A DNA stretch of 64,000 nucleotides from CAVPWP01 sp050789285 (GTDB lineage Bacteria > Pseudomonadota > Alphaproteobacteria > Rhodobacterales > Rhodobacteraceae). This document shows, in pieces, positions 25,221 to 34,181 of this stretch. Every line of letters starts with the position of its first letter. Position 1 is the first letter of the stretch. The DNA lies in the NCBI RefSeq assembly GCF_050789285.1, contig NZ_JBOUVX010000001.1, forward strand, positions 496,001 through 560,000. Direction: 5' to 3'. The notes under the pieces were generated by a model that was not told the origin of the DNA, made no database searches, and saw only the letters and a program-made list of their open reading frames with translations. The position numbers and the translations under genes are program-made.

Positions 25221-25844
25221 TCACGCGGGCTTCTGCGCCACGAGGAACAGCGCGGCCCTGGGCTTTGGCCGCCAGTCCTCGACGATCTCGAGGCCGGCGG
25301 CGCGCATCCCGGCGCGCAGGTCGTCGCCCCCGAGGAACCGCACCCGGGGGGCCAGGCCCACAAGCCGCAGGGGCGGCACGATCGCGGCCACCCACCGCAG
25401 CCCGTCGTTCAGACAGGCGGTGCTGGATACAAGGACCCCGCCGGGTTTCAACGCGCCTGCCAGCCGCGTGATCGCCCCCGCGGGGTCGTCGAGCAGGTGC
25501 AGCAGGTTCAGCGCGAGGATCGCGTCGAATCGCGCCTCTCCCAGGTCCAGCGTCTCCAGCGCCGATTGCCGGAAGGTCACGTTCGTCACGCCGGCCTCTG
25601 TGGCGCGTTCGCGTGCGATGGCGATCATCTCGGACGAGATGTCGGTGCCAAGGACATGCCCCGCGTGGGGCGCGTGGCGCAAGGCAGTTGTGCCCGTCCC
25701 GCACCCGACCTCGAGCACCTCGGCCCCCGGCGTCAGATACCGCTGCGTGATCTCGAGCTTGCGCGCATAGGCGCCCTCGTCGCGGATGTTCGCCCGGGCA
25801 TAGCGGCGGGCGACCCGGTTCCAGAAGCGGCTGTCGTCCCACAT
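25221..25844 (-). CDS. class I SAM-dependent methyltransferase
   Basis: A 207-aa methyltransferase. Motif I is VLEVGCGTGTTAL, the acidic ribose-binding residue is in LGTDISSEM, motif II region FDAILALNLLHLL and motif III ALKPGGVLVSS. The ATG at 25844 has AGGAGG nine bases upstream; the frame continues further but overlaps the divergent SDR gene. The N terminus (MWDDSRFWNRVARRYA) is typical of a subgroup of unknown substrate. It is divergent from the SDR/photolyase pair across 69 bp. Confidence 0.85.
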   Translation of the reverse strand: MWDDSRFWNRVARRYARANIRDEGAYARKLEITQRYLTPGAEVLEVGCGTGTTALRHAPHAGHVLGTDISSEMIAIARERATEAGVTNVTFRQSALETLDLGEARFDAILALNLLHLLDDPAGAITRLAGALKPGGVLVSSTACLNDGLRWVAAIVPPLRLVGLAPRVRFLGGDDLRAGMRAAGLEIVEDWRPKPRAALFLVAQKPA

Positions 25845-25913
25845 CGCGGCGTTCCTCCTGTCCAGGGTTCTAGCGCGATTGACCGCCAAGGTCATCGGTT
25901 TAGCTTGCGCGTC

Positions 25914-26579
25914 ATGACGGAACGCGCGCTTGTCATCGGCGCCTCGGGCGGGATCGGGGCGGCCATCGTCGACGCCCTGTCGCGGCAGGGCACACAGGTC
26001 ACGGGGCTTTCGCGCCGGGACGACGGCCTTGACGTGACCGATCCGGCATCGGTCGACCGGGTGCTTGGGGCGCAGGGCGGACCTTTCGAGCTGATCTTCG
26101 TTGCCTCGGGCATCCTCGCGGCCGAAGATCGCGCCCCCGAAAAGACGCTCGACGCCATCGACGCCGACGCCATGGCGCGGACCTTCGCCGTGAACGCCAT
26201 CGGCCCCGCGCTGATCCTGCGCCACGCACCCCGCCTTCTGCCGCGCGAGGGACGCTCGGTCGTGGCGGTGCTGACCGCGCGCGTGGGTTCGATCGGCGAC
26301 AACCGCATGGGCGGCTGGTATTCCTACCGCGCCTCCAAGGCGGCGGCGAACCAGATCGTCCATGGCGCGGCCATCGAGATCGGCCGCAGGCGGAAGGAAT
26401 CCATCGTCGTGGCCCTTCACCCCGGCACCGTCGCCACGCCCTTCACCTCCGATTACTCCGGCCATGCCAAGGTCACGCCCGAAGCGGCGGCGGACAACCT
26501 TCTGCGGGTGATCGACGGCCTGACGCCGGCGCAGTCGGGCGGCTTCTTCGACTACGCCGGCCAGGAGGTGCCGTGGTGA
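25914..26579 (+). CDS. SDR family oxidoreductase
   Basis: A 221-aa short-chain dehydrogenase. Cofactor loop GASGGIGAAIV, a DVTDP turn, catalytic Tyr/Lys in YSYRASKAAANQ and the C-terminal HPGTVATPF are all present; it resembles the CsgA-like subgroup that often accompanies photolyases. Its stop overlaps the photolyase start as GTGA, so the two are translated together. The substrate is not known. Confidence 0.88.
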   Translation: MTERALVIGASGGIGAAIVDALSRQGTQVTGLSRRDDGLDVTDPASVDRVLGAQGGPFELIFVASGILAAEDRAPEKTLDAIDADAMARTFAVNAIGPALILRHAPRLLPREGRSVVAVLTARVGSIGDNRMGGWYSYRASKAAANQIVHGAAIEIGRRRKESIVVALHPGTVATPFTSDYSGHAKVTPEAAADNLLRVIDGLTPAQSGGFFDYAGQEVPW

Positions 26580-28099
26580 GGCTTGTCCTCGTCCTTGGCG
26601 ACCAGCTCACCCCCGCCGTTGCCGCGCTGAAGGCCGCGGACCGAGCGCGCGACCTCGTGGTCATGGCCGAGGTCGCGGACGAAGCCTCGTATGTACCGCA
26701 TCATCCCAAGAAGATCGCGCTGTTCTTCGCCGCCATGCGCAAGTTCGCCGGGCGTCTGCGGGACGACGGCTGGCAGGTCGCCTATACCCGCCTCGACGAT
26801 CCCGACACCGCGGGCTCGATCCCGGGCGAACTGCTGCGCCATGCCGCGCGAACCGGCGCGACCGAGGTGATCGCGACCGAACCCGGGGAATGGCGTCTGA
26901 TCCGGCGTCTGTCCGATCTGCCGCTCGACGTCACACTCCTGGAAGACGACCGCTTCGTCGCCTCGCACGCCGAATTCCGGAACTGGGCCTCGGGCCGCAA
27001 GCAGTTGCGGATGGAGTGGTTTTACCGTGAGATGCGCCGCAAGACCGGCCTTCTGATGCAGGGCGACAAGCCGGTGGGCGGCCAGTGGAACTTCGACCAC
27101 GACAACCGCAAGCCGGCCCCGGGCGACCTCTTCCGTGGCGCGCCGCTCTGGACCCCGCCGGACGACGCGGTGTCCGAGGTCCTCGATCTTGTCGAGGCCC
27201 GGTTCCCCGCCAATTTCGGCGCGCTTCGCCCCTTCGGCTTCGCCACCGACGCGGCCGGCGCAGAACGGGTGTTCGCGCATTTCCTGACCACCGCGCTGCC
27301 CTTCTTCGGTGACTATCAGGACGCGATGCTGGCGGACGACCCGTTTCTCTATCACGCGCTGATCTCGGGCTACCTGAACCTCGGGTTGCTCGACCCGCTC
27401 GACGTCTGCCGCCGGGCCGAGGCCGAATGGGCCGCGGGCCGCGCGCCGCTGAACGCCGTCGAAGGCTTCATCCGTCAGATCATTGGCTGGCGGGAATTCG
27501 TGCGCGGCGTCTATTTCCTCGAAGGACCCGACTACACGGCACGCAATGCGCTGGGCCACGACCGCGACTTGCCGCCGCTCTACTGGGGGGCGCCGACCCG
27601 GATGGCCTGTCTTTCGCATGCCGTCGCGCAGACCCGGGACACGGCCTATGCCCACCACATCCAGCGCCTGATGGTGACGGGGAACTTCGCGCTTCTGGCC
27701 GGGATCGACCCGCGCGCGGTGCATGAATGGTATCTCTCGGTCTACTGGGACGCCGTCGAATGGGTCGAGGCGCCGAACACCCTGGGGATGAGCCAGTTCG
27801 CCGACGGCGGCGTCGTGGGCTCCAAACCCTATGTCTCGTCGGGCGCCTACATCGACCGGATGTCGGACTACTGCCGGGGCTGCGCCTACGACGTGAAGGC
27901 CAAGACGGGTCCGGGGGCGTGTCCCTTCAACCTTCTCTACTGGCACTTCCTCGACCGCCACCGCACACGCTTCGAGGGCAACCCGCGCATGGCGCAGATG
28001 TACCGCACCTGGGACAGGATGGACCCCGCCCGCCAGGCCGCCGTTCTGGCCGGCGCGACCGCCTTTCTCGACCGCCTCGACGCGGGCGAAGCCGTCTGA
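26576..28099 (+). CDS. phrB: iron-sulfur bacterial cryptochrome/photolyase (FeS-BCP)
   Basis: A 507-aa protein of the deoxyribodipyrimidine photolyase-related (DUF523-independent, FeS-BCP) group, which includes Agrobacterium PhrB, a (6-4) photolyase, and Rhodobacter CryB. The family binds FAD, DMRL and a 4Fe-4S cluster. The cluster Cys are visible in RMACLSHA and in DYCRGCAYDVKAKTGPGACPF. The N-terminal alpha/beta part begins RLVLVLGDQLT, and the FAD domain has IIGWREFVRG and MVTGNFALLAG. GTG at 26576 is favoured over GTG at 26573 because AGGAGG is seven bases upstream. It may repair (6-4) photoproducts or sense light. Confidence 0.92.
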   Translation: MRLVLVLGDQLTPAVAALKAADRARDLVVMAEVADEASYVPHHPKKIALFFAAMRKFAGRLRDDGWQVAYTRLDDPDTAGSIPGELLRHAARTGATEVIATEPGEWRLIRRLSDLPLDVTLLEDDRFVASHAEFRNWASGRKQLRMEWFYREMRRKTGLLMQGDKPVGGQWNFDHDNRKPAPGDLFRGAPLWTPPDDAVSEVLDLVEARFPANFGALRPFGFATDAAGAERVFAHFLTTALPFFGDYQDAMLADDPFLYHALISGYLNLGLLDPLDVCRRAEAEWAAGRAPLNAVEGFIRQIIGWREFVRGVYFLEGPDYTARNALGHDRDLPPLYWGAPTRMACLSHAVAQTRDTAYAHHIQRLMVTGNFALLAGIDPRAVHEWYLSVYWDAVEWVEAPNTLGMSQFADGGVVGSKPYVSSGAYIDRMSDYCRGCAYDVKAKTGPGACPFNLLYWHFLDRHRTRFEGNPRMAQMYRTWDRMDPARQAAVLAGATAFLDRLDAGEAV

Positions 28100-28130
28100 C
28101 CGGCCCGCCACGCCGGCGATCGCCCCCGGG

Positions 28131-28169
28131 CTTCTTCTCTTGTCAAATACTCACGGCCGGACGCCGGCC
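28131..28169 (-). repeat. composite 3' element, copy 3 (after the MORN gene), partial
   Basis: On the minus strand it reads GGCCGG-CGT-CCGGCC (28155-28169) and then GAGTATTTGACAAGAGAAGAAG (28131-28152, given here in parts: GAGTATTTG then AGAAGAAG). It keeps the GC hairpin and the TATTTG...GAAGAA tail of the other two copies but lacks the GGGGGCTCTGCCCCC part. It sits 9 bp after the MORN gene stop and between convergent genes. Confidence 0.6.
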
Positions 28170-28177
28170 AGGGGCGC

Positions 28178-29608
28178 TCAGTTCTGGTCTGCGGCGCCTT
28201 CGCCGGTCAGGGCGCCGTTCTCCCAGGTGCCGGCCGCTTCCTCGCCGCTGGCATAGCGGATGGTGCCCTCGCCCTGCCGCTGGCCGTTGACGAATTCACC
28301 CTCGTAGACGTCGCCGTTGGCGTAAGACGCCACGCCCCGCCCGTTGATCTCGCCGCCTCTCCACTCGCCGGCGTAGGAAAACCCGTCGGGCATGGTGATC
28401 GTGCCCTGACCCTCGCGCTGTCCGTTCACGAACTGGCCGTCATAGACGGTGCCGTCGGCGAAGGTGGCCACGCCCTGGCCATGCCGCTGGCCGGCCAACC
28501 ACTCGCCGGCGTAGGTATAGCCATCGGCGAAGGTCATGGTGCCGAAGCCCTCCATCTGCGCGTCCTTGAAGCCGCCCTCGTAGGTCACGCCGTTGGCATA
28601 GGTCGCCTTGCCCTGGCCGTCGATCACGCCGGCCTTCCAGTCGCCTTCATAGGTATTGCCGTCGGGATAGGTGATCCTGCCGGTGCCATCGGCCAGATCG
28701 TTGCGGAACTGCCCGACATAGACCGACCCGTCGGGATAGGTCACGGTGCCCTCGCCTTCGATCCGGCCCTCGACCCAGGCGCCCTCGTAGCGGTAGCCGT
28801 CGGTGCCGGTGAAGACGCCTTGTCCCTGCCGGCGGTCGTTCACGAAGCTGCCGACATAGACATCGCCGTTGGCGTAGGTGACGCGGCCGTCGCCCTGGCG
28901 CTGGCCATTGACCAGTGTGCCCTCGTAGACGTCGCCGTTGGGCTGGGTCAGCTTGCCCTGTCCGTTGATCTGCCCGTCGGCCCACTCGCCGACGTAGGTC
29001 AGCCCGTCCGGCATGGTCAGCGTGCCGAGGCCCGCGCGCACGCCGCGCACCAGATCGCCTTCGTAGACCGCCCCGTCGGGATAGGTGATGCGGCCCTTGC
29101 CTTCCTTGATGCCGTTCGTCCAGGCGCCCTCGTAGACATAGCCGCCGGGGCTTTCCATGCGCCCGAGCCCATCGTGCAGTGCGTTGAGGAACCCGCCTTC
29201 GTAGCGCACGCCGTTGGCATAGACCGCGACGCCCGTTCCGGTGATCTCGCCCTCGACCCAGTCGCCCTCGTAGGTGCCGCCGTCGGCGAAGGTGATCTTG
29301 CCCTTGCCGTGCGGCTTGCCGTCCTCGAAGGCGCCTTCGTAGATCGAACCGTTGGGGAAGCGCGCCACACCCTGGCCGCGAATCTCGCCGTCGATCCATT
29401 CGCCCGAGTATTCGTATCCGTTGGGCAGCCTGTAGGTGCCGGTTCCGTGCTGCTTGCCGTCCCGGAACGTGCCCTGGTAGACGCCGCCGTCGTCATACTG
29501 CTTGGTGATGACGGTGCCGCCCTCCTGGGCAAGGCCCGCGCCCGCCAATCCCAGCGCCGCCGCCAGCGCGACGGCCGCAATTCCGCGCCTTTTCGCCTGC
29601 ACTCTCAT
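28178..29608 (-). CDS. MORN-repeat protein with signal peptide
   Basis: A 476-aa protein. Residues 1-28 form a Sec-type signal peptide (basic start, AAVALAAALGLAGAGLA), so it is exported or periplasmic. The rest is about 19 consecutive 23-residue MORN repeats of the form Y-x-G-x-[WF]-x-x-G-x-x-x-G-x-G-x-x-x-x-x-x-G, the last two degenerate. The array gives 69-bp periodicity in DNA. Bacterial MORN proteins bind lipid, peptidoglycan or partners; none is shown here. It is followed by a composite 3' element. Confidence 0.92.
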   Translation of the reverse strand: MRVQAKRRGIAAVALAAALGLAGAGLAQEGGTVITKQYDDGGVYQGTFRDGKQHGTGTYRLPNGYEYSGEWIDGEIRGQGVARFPNGSIYEGAFEDGKPHGKGKITFADGGTYEGDWVEGEITGTGVAVYANGVRYEGGFLNALHDGLGRMESPGGYVYEGAWTNGIKEGKGRITYPDGAVYEGDLVRGVRAGLGTLTMPDGLTYVGEWADGQINGQGKLTQPNGDVYEGTLVNGQRQGDGRVTYANGDVYVGSFVNDRRQGQGVFTGTDGYRYEGAWVEGRIEGEGTVTYPDGSVYVGQFRNDLADGTGRITYPDGNTYEGDWKAGVIDGQGKATYANGVTYEGGFKDAQMEGFGTMTFADGYTYAGEWLAGQRHGQGVATFADGTVYDGQFVNGQREGQGTITMPDGFSYAGEWRGGEINGRGVASYANGDVYEGEFVNGQRQGEGTIRYASGEEAAGTWENGALTGEGAADQN

Positions 29609-29809
29609 CTCGCTTGTCCGCCTCGCCTGTCGGAAGGTCTTTTCGGTCTGCCCCGAACCCTAAGGGACGCCTTGGGACCCCGCAACGGTTTTCCCCCCGA
29701 GTGCCCGCGTCCCGGCGCCGCCACGCTGCCTGTCGCCCTGCGCCGCACCCGCATGGACTTTCGTTCGGGCGGAACTCTGTTAAGAGGGCGCGGAATGGAG
29801 AGTTTCGGA

Positions 29810-31468
29810 ATGTCCGACCGTTTCCGGCTGACGCTGGCGCAACTGAACCCGACCGTGGGCGACATCGACGGCAACGCCGCGATGGCGCGCGCGGCCTGGA
29901 CCATTGCCCGCGACGCCGGCGCCGATTTCCTGGCCCTGACCGAGATGTTCGTCACCGGCTACCAGGTGCAGGACCTCGTGATGAAGCCGGCCTTCACGCT
30001 CGATGCCATGGCGGCGATCGCCGATCTCGCGCGCGACTGCGCCGACGGTCCCGCCATCGGGATCGGCGGCCCCTACGCCGAGGACGACAGGCTTTACAAC
30101 GCCTACTGGATCCTCAAGGGCGGCCGGATCACCGCGCGTATCCTCAAGCACCACCTGCCGAACGAAACCGTCTTCGACGAGGTGCGCCTTTACGACGTCG
30201 GCCCGGTGTCGGGCCCCTACCGCATCGGTCCGGTCCGGATCGGCACGCCGATCTGCGAGGACGCCTGGCACACCGACGTGTGCGAGACGCTGGCCGAAAG
30301 CGGCGCCGAGATCCTGCTTGTCCCGAACGGCTCGCCCTACTACCGGCACAAGTACGACCGGCGGCTTGCGCACATGGTCGCCCGCACGGTCGAGACGGGG
30401 CTGCCGCTGGTCTATCTCAACATGGTGGGCGCGCAGGACGACCAGGTCTTCGACGGGGCGTCCTTCGTGCTCAATCCGCATGGCCAGCTCGCCGCCCTTC
30501 TGCCCGCCTTCGACGAGGCCGTGGTGCACATCGACTTCGAGCACGGGGACGAGGGTTGGCGCGCGCTGCCGGGCGATCGCACGCCGCAGCCCGACGACTG
30601 GGAACAGGACTATCGCGCCATGGTCCAGTCGGTGCGTGACTACTGGCGCAAGACGGGCTTCCGGACCGCGCTTCTGGGCCTGTCCGGCGGGGTCGACAGC
30701 GCGCTTGTCGCCGCGATCGCCGCCGATGCGCTGGGTCCGACGAACGTCCGCTGCGTGATGCTGCCGTCCGACTATACCTCGACCCACTCGCTCGAGGATG
30801 CCGCGGCCGTGGCGACCGCGCTGGGCTGCCGGCTGGACACGATCCCGATCTCGGGACCTCAGGCGGCGGTGTCGCAGGCCCTGGCCCCCGTCTTCGCGGG
30901 CACCTCGCCCGACATCACCGAAGAGAACATCCAGTCCCGGCTGCGCGGCCTTCTTCTGATGGCGCTGTCGAACAAGTTCGGCGAGATGCTTCTGACCACC
31001 GGCAACAAGTCCGAGGTCGCGGTGGGCTATGCCACGATCTATGGCGACATGGCGGGGGGCTACAATCCGCTGAAGGACCTCTACAAGACACGGGTCTTCG
31101 AGACCTGCCGCTGGCGCAACGCGAACCACCGCGACTGGATGATGGGGCCGGCGGGCCAGGTCATCCCGCCGCGCGTCATCGACAAGCCGCCCTCGGCCGA
31201 GCTGCGCCCCGACCAGAAGGACGAAGACAGCCTGCCGCCCTACCATGACCTCGACATCATCCTCGAACAGCTCGTCGACCGCGAGGCGAGCGTTGCCGAA
31301 GTCGTGGCGATGGGTTTCGACCGCGAGGTGGTGAAGAAGGTCGAGCGCCTGATCTATCTGAGCGAATACAAGCGCTTCCAGTCCGCGCCCGGCACCCGGC
31401 TTACGCCGCGCAGCTTCTGGCTGGACCGCCGCTATCCGGTCGTCAACCGCTGGCGCGACGACAGCTAG
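29810..31468 (+). CDS. nadE: NAD+ synthase, glutamine-hydrolysing
   Basis: A 552-aa two-domain enzyme that makes NAD from deamido-NAD with ammonia from glutamine. The N-terminal nitrilase-type glutaminase has the catalytic triad Glu in ALTEMFVTGY, Lys in ILKHHLPN and Cys in TPICEDAW. The C-terminal synthetase shows the SGGVDSALVA P-loop and TGNKSEVAVGYAT. The ATG at 29810 (MSDRFRLTLAQ) matches the family start; an ATG five codons earlier is possible. It converges with the PfkB gene, with 22 bp between the stops. Confidence 0.95.
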   Translation: MSDRFRLTLAQLNPTVGDIDGNAAMARAAWTIARDAGADFLALTEMFVTGYQVQDLVMKPAFTLDAMAAIADLARDCADGPAIGIGGPYAEDDRLYNAYWILKGGRITARILKHHLPNETVFDEVRLYDVGPVSGPYRIGPVRIGTPICEDAWHTDVCETLAESGAEILLVPNGSPYYRHKYDRRLAHMVARTVETGLPLVYLNMVGAQDDQVFDGASFVLNPHGQLAALLPAFDEAVVHIDFEHGDEGWRALPGDRTPQPDDWEQDYRAMVQSVRDYWRKTGFRTALLGLSGGVDSALVAAIAADALGPTNVRCVMLPSDYTSTHSLEDAAAVATALGCRLDTIPISGPQAAVSQALAPVFAGTSPDITEENIQSRLRGLLLMALSNKFGEMLLTTGNKSEVAVGYATIYGDMAGGYNPLKDLYKTRVFETCRWRNANHRDWMMGPAGQVIPPRVIDKPPSAELRPDQKDEDSLPPYHDLDIILEQLVDREASVAEVVAMGFDREVVKKVERLIYLSEYKRFQSAPGTRLTPRSFWLDRRYPVVNRWRDDS

Positions 31469-31490
31469 GGCGGGGCCGGGCGCTCGGCGG

Positions 31491-32438
31491 TCAGAGCGTG
31501 GTCAGAACGCAGCGCTGGTACATCGCCTCGACGTCCTTGCGGGTGAAAAGCCGCGTGGCCTCGGTCGTGACCGCGGCGGCGGCCGCCGCGACGCCCCAGC
31601 GCAGGCAGTCTCCGGGGGCCTGGCCGCGCGACAGGGCCAGCGTGAAGGCCCCCACGAAGCTGTCGCCCGCACCCACGGCGCTGACGACCTTCACCGGCGG
31701 GCTGACCGTGTGCCAGCTGCCGTCCGCGGTCGACAGGACCGAACCGTCGGCCCCGCGCGCGACAATCACGATCTCGGCCACGCGCTTTTTCACCAGGGTC
31801 TCGGCAAAATCCGCCGTGTCCCGGCGCGAGGGCAGGGCGCGGCCGGCCAGTTCCTCGGCCTCCTCGCCGTCCATGCGCAGGACGAACAGTGCCTGGTGCG
31901 GCTTTTCCACCAGGTGGAACAGCGCCGGTCCCGAGGTATCGACGATCAGCCGTGCGTGCTTGCCGGCCACATGGTTCGACAGGATCGCCGGAAAGTCCTT
32001 CGCCACCCCCGGCGGCTGGCTGCCCGACAGCACCACGTAGGCCCCGTCGCCGGCCGCCCGGTCGATCGCCGCCAGCGCGCGCGCCACGTCCTTCTTCTTC
32101 CACTGCGGCCCCGGCATGACGAAGCGGTACTGCGCCCCGGTGCTTTCGTCTGTGACCGACACCGACTGCCGCGTCTCGCCCGGGCCCTGGATCGCCACCG
32201 TGGCCACGCCTTCGACCGCAAGCAGTTCCAGAAGCTGCGCGCCGGTGGTGCCGCCGATCGCCACCATCGCCGTCGACTGCCCGCCCAGAAGCTGGATCGC
32301 GCGGCTCACGTTGATGCCGCCGCCGCCGGGATCGATCTCGGGCTCGGTGCAGCGCAGCTTCGGCCCCGGCTCGACCTGTGGCGCGGAGGTGGCGAAATCC
32401 ACCGTCGGGTTCAGCGTGACAGTCAGGATGGCGGGCAT
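31491..32438 (-). CDS. PfkB family hexose-phosphate kinase (1-phosphofructokinase-like)
   Basis: A 315-aa ribokinase-fold kinase of the FruK/LacC/PfkB branch: it begins AILTVTLNPTVDFAT, has DPGGGGINVSRAIQLLGG for substrate binding and GAGDSFVGAFTLALS with the catalytic Asp and the anion hole. The enzymes of this branch phosphorylate fructose-1-phosphate, tagatose-6-phosphate or fructose-6-phosphate; sequence alone cannot choose. No fru PTS gene is near, which argues somewhat for a PfkB (6-phosphofructokinase II) role. Confidence 0.85.
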   Translation of the reverse strand: MPAILTVTLNPTVDFATSAPQVEPGPKLRCTEPEIDPGGGGINVSRAIQLLGGQSTAMVAIGGTTGAQLLELLAVEGVATVAIQGPGETRQSVSVTDESTGAQYRFVMPGPQWKKKDVARALAAIDRAAGDGAYVVLSGSQPPGVAKDFPAILSNHVAGKHARLIVDTSGPALFHLVEKPHQALFVLRMDGEEAEELAGRALPSRRDTADFAETLVKKRVAEIVIVARGADGSVLSTADGSWHTVSPPVKVVSAVGAGDSFVGAFTLALSRGQAPGDCLRWGVAAAAAAVTTEATRLFTRKDVEAMYQRCVLTTL

Positions 32439-32507
32439 GGGCAGGTGTCCTTGCGGTCGTCGTCGGGCGACTCGCCTGTTAGCGGTCACAGGACGCTACA
32501 ACAAGGC

Positions 32508-32541
32508 AAAACGGGGCGCAAAGCCGTTGCCTTGCGCCCCG
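32508..32541 (-). terminator. rho-independent terminator after the MBL gene
   Basis: On the minus strand a perfect 10-bp stem CGGGGCGCAA/TTGCGCCCCG with a 10-base loop, followed by TTTT. It lies 49 bp past the stop of the metallo-hydrolase gene and clearly ends that transcript. Confidence 0.85.
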
Positions 32542-32589
32542 CCGCCGTCACCGTGAGTGGTGTGTCGGTCCCTCGACGTGTTCGCCGCC

Positions 32590-33528
32590 TTACAACATGA
32601 ACTGGTAGGTCCCGGGCACGTAGCGGAACCCGTCGTCGCGGGTTTCGACGAAGCCGAAGGCCGGGAAGGGCATGTGATAGCCGATGAACGGAAGGCGGTC
32701 GGCCGCCAGCATTCCCAGCACCTGCCGGCGCGACGCCGCCGCGGCCGCCTTGTCGGCGTCGAAGCGCACTTCCCAGTCGGGATGGGCCAGCGACCAGACA
32801 TAGTGGTTGGCAAGATCGCCCGCGATCAGAAGCTGCTGGCCGCCCGAGTCGAGCATGTAGGTCATGTGGCCGGGCGTATGTCCCGCGGCCAGCATCCCGG
32901 TGATGCCCGAAGCGACGGCTCCGCCGTCGGCGATGAAGGTCATCTTCTCGGCGAAGGGGCGCACCTTGGCGTCGAAGCCCTCGTTGCCCGCGCCCGCCCA
33001 GTGGTCGAATTCGACCTGGCCGGCGACGTAGCGCGCGTTGGGGAAGGTCGGGCTGCCATCGTCGCCGGTCAGACCGCCGATGTGATCGCCATGCATGTGG
33101 GTCAGGACAACGACATCGACATCGCCCGGCCCGTAGCCCGCGGCCTCGAGCGCGGCCAGCGTCGGGCCGGCCGCAAGTCCGGCATCAAACAGCACGACTT
33201 CGGCTCCGGTGTTGACCACGGTGGGCGTGAAGAAGAATTGCGTCCGGTCGGCGGGAATGAAGTTGGCGGCGCTGACGGCGGCGAATTCCTCGGCCGAGAC
33301 GTTCATGCCGAAGGTCTCTTGCGGGGCCTCGACGGTGCGCGTGCCGGCAAGAAGTGCCGCCACTTCGAAGTCGCCCAGCATGAAGGAATGCTTGTTGGCG
33401 TTCGGCGCCATCATCGGGTTGTCCTGGGCCAACGCCCCGCGCGAGACGGCAAGCGTCGAGGTCGCGAAGGGCAGGGCGGCGCTGGCGGCAAGGGCGGCGC
33501 GGCGTGTGAACCGGGGTGGCGTCGTCAT
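32590..33528 (-). CDS. MBL-fold metallo-hydrolase with export signal
   Basis: A 312-aa secreted hydrolase. The N terminus FTRRAALAASAALPFATS has an RR pair before a hydrophobic stretch and resembles a Tat signal, with a likely cleavage near ALAQ. The metal-binding core is THMHGDHIGGL, with further His at AAGHTPGHMTY and Asp at IAGDLANHY. This is the lactonase/glyoxalase II-like branch. The start at 33528 follows GGAGG. The substrate is unknown; export suggests an extracytoplasmic lactone or thioester. A strong terminator follows. Confidence 0.87.
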   Translation of the reverse strand: MTTPPRFTRRAALAASAALPFATSTLAVSRGALAQDNPMMAPNANKHSFMLGDFEVAALLAGTRTVEAPQETFGMNVSAEEFAAVSAANFIPADRTQFFFTPTVVNTGAEVVLFDAGLAAGPTLAALEAAGYGPGDVDVVVLTHMHGDHIGGLTGDDGSPTFPNARYVAGQVEFDHWAGAGNEGFDAKVRPFAEKMTFIADGGAVASGITGMLAAGHTPGHMTYMLDSGGQQLLIAGDLANHYVWSLAHPDWEVRFDADKAAAAASRRQVLGMLAADRLPFIGYHMPFPAFGFVETRDDGFRYVPGTYQFML

Positions 33529-33664
33529 CGGGAATCCTCCGTGTGGCGGTTGGCGTGCGTCGATGGGGGCGAGATAGCGGCCCCCTGGCCGTCGTCCATG
33601 TCCTGCGCAGGTCCTGTGCGGAAATCCGCAGGTCGCTGTGCGCCCGGCCGCCTCGTCGGCCGCG

Positions 33665-34081
33665 TCACTCCCACCAGCGGTCGATGGCGGCGATGTCGTC
33701 GTCGGACCAGCCGAAATGATGGGCAAGTTCATGGACATAGACATGCGCCACCAGGTCGGCCAGCGCGATGTCGCCGCGCTGGCACCATTCGTCGAGGATC
33801 GCGCGGCGGAACAGCCAGATCGTGTCGGGCCCCATCGGCTGGTCCATCACCGACTTCTCGGTCAGCGGGATGCCGTCGTAAAGCCCGGTCAGTTCGAACG
33901 GATCCTCGATCCCGAGGTCGTCGAGCATGTCGTCCAAGGCGAAATCCTCGACCCGCAGCGCCAGGGCGGCGGCATGGGCGCGGAATGGCTCGGGCAGGGC
34001 GGCCTCGGCCGCGCGCGCGATGGCTTCGATATCCGCTGCGTCGGGCGGTGTCGCCCGGGTCCAGTCGATGGGCAGGTCCAT
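33665..34081 (-). CDS. minimal zincin-type metallopeptidase family protein
   Basis: A 138-aa protein with the zinc motif HELAHHFGWSDDDI, in which HExxH gives two ligands and a downstream acidic residue the third. Length and the VEDFALDDMLDDLGI to FELTGLYDG segment match the small DUF1025-type zincin family common in actinobacteria and alphaproteobacteria. Whether it is an active protease is unknown. The start at 34081 begins MDLPIDW; the gltX gene diverges 100 bp away. Confidence 0.85.
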   Translation of the reverse strand: MDLPIDWTRATPPDAADIEAIARAAEAALPEPFRAHAAALALRVEDFALDDMLDDLGIEDPFELTGLYDGIPLTEKSVMDQPMGPDTIWLFRRAILDEWCQRGDIALADLVAHVYVHELAHHFGWSDDDIAAIDRWWE

Positions 34082-34181
34082 GGCGCAGATATGGACAAAA
34101 TCCGCGCCCTGTGAAAGAGACCCGTGGCCCCCGGGGGTCTCTTCCGGGGTCTCGCGTCCGGCCGGGCCACAGGAGAGCGCC

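Noticed and set aside
28178..29608. The 69-bp periodicity as a CRISPR array or DNA satellite
   Set aside because: The period is that of 23-codon MORN repeats in a single open frame; units are not identical and there are no spacers. No CRISPR array was seen anywhere.
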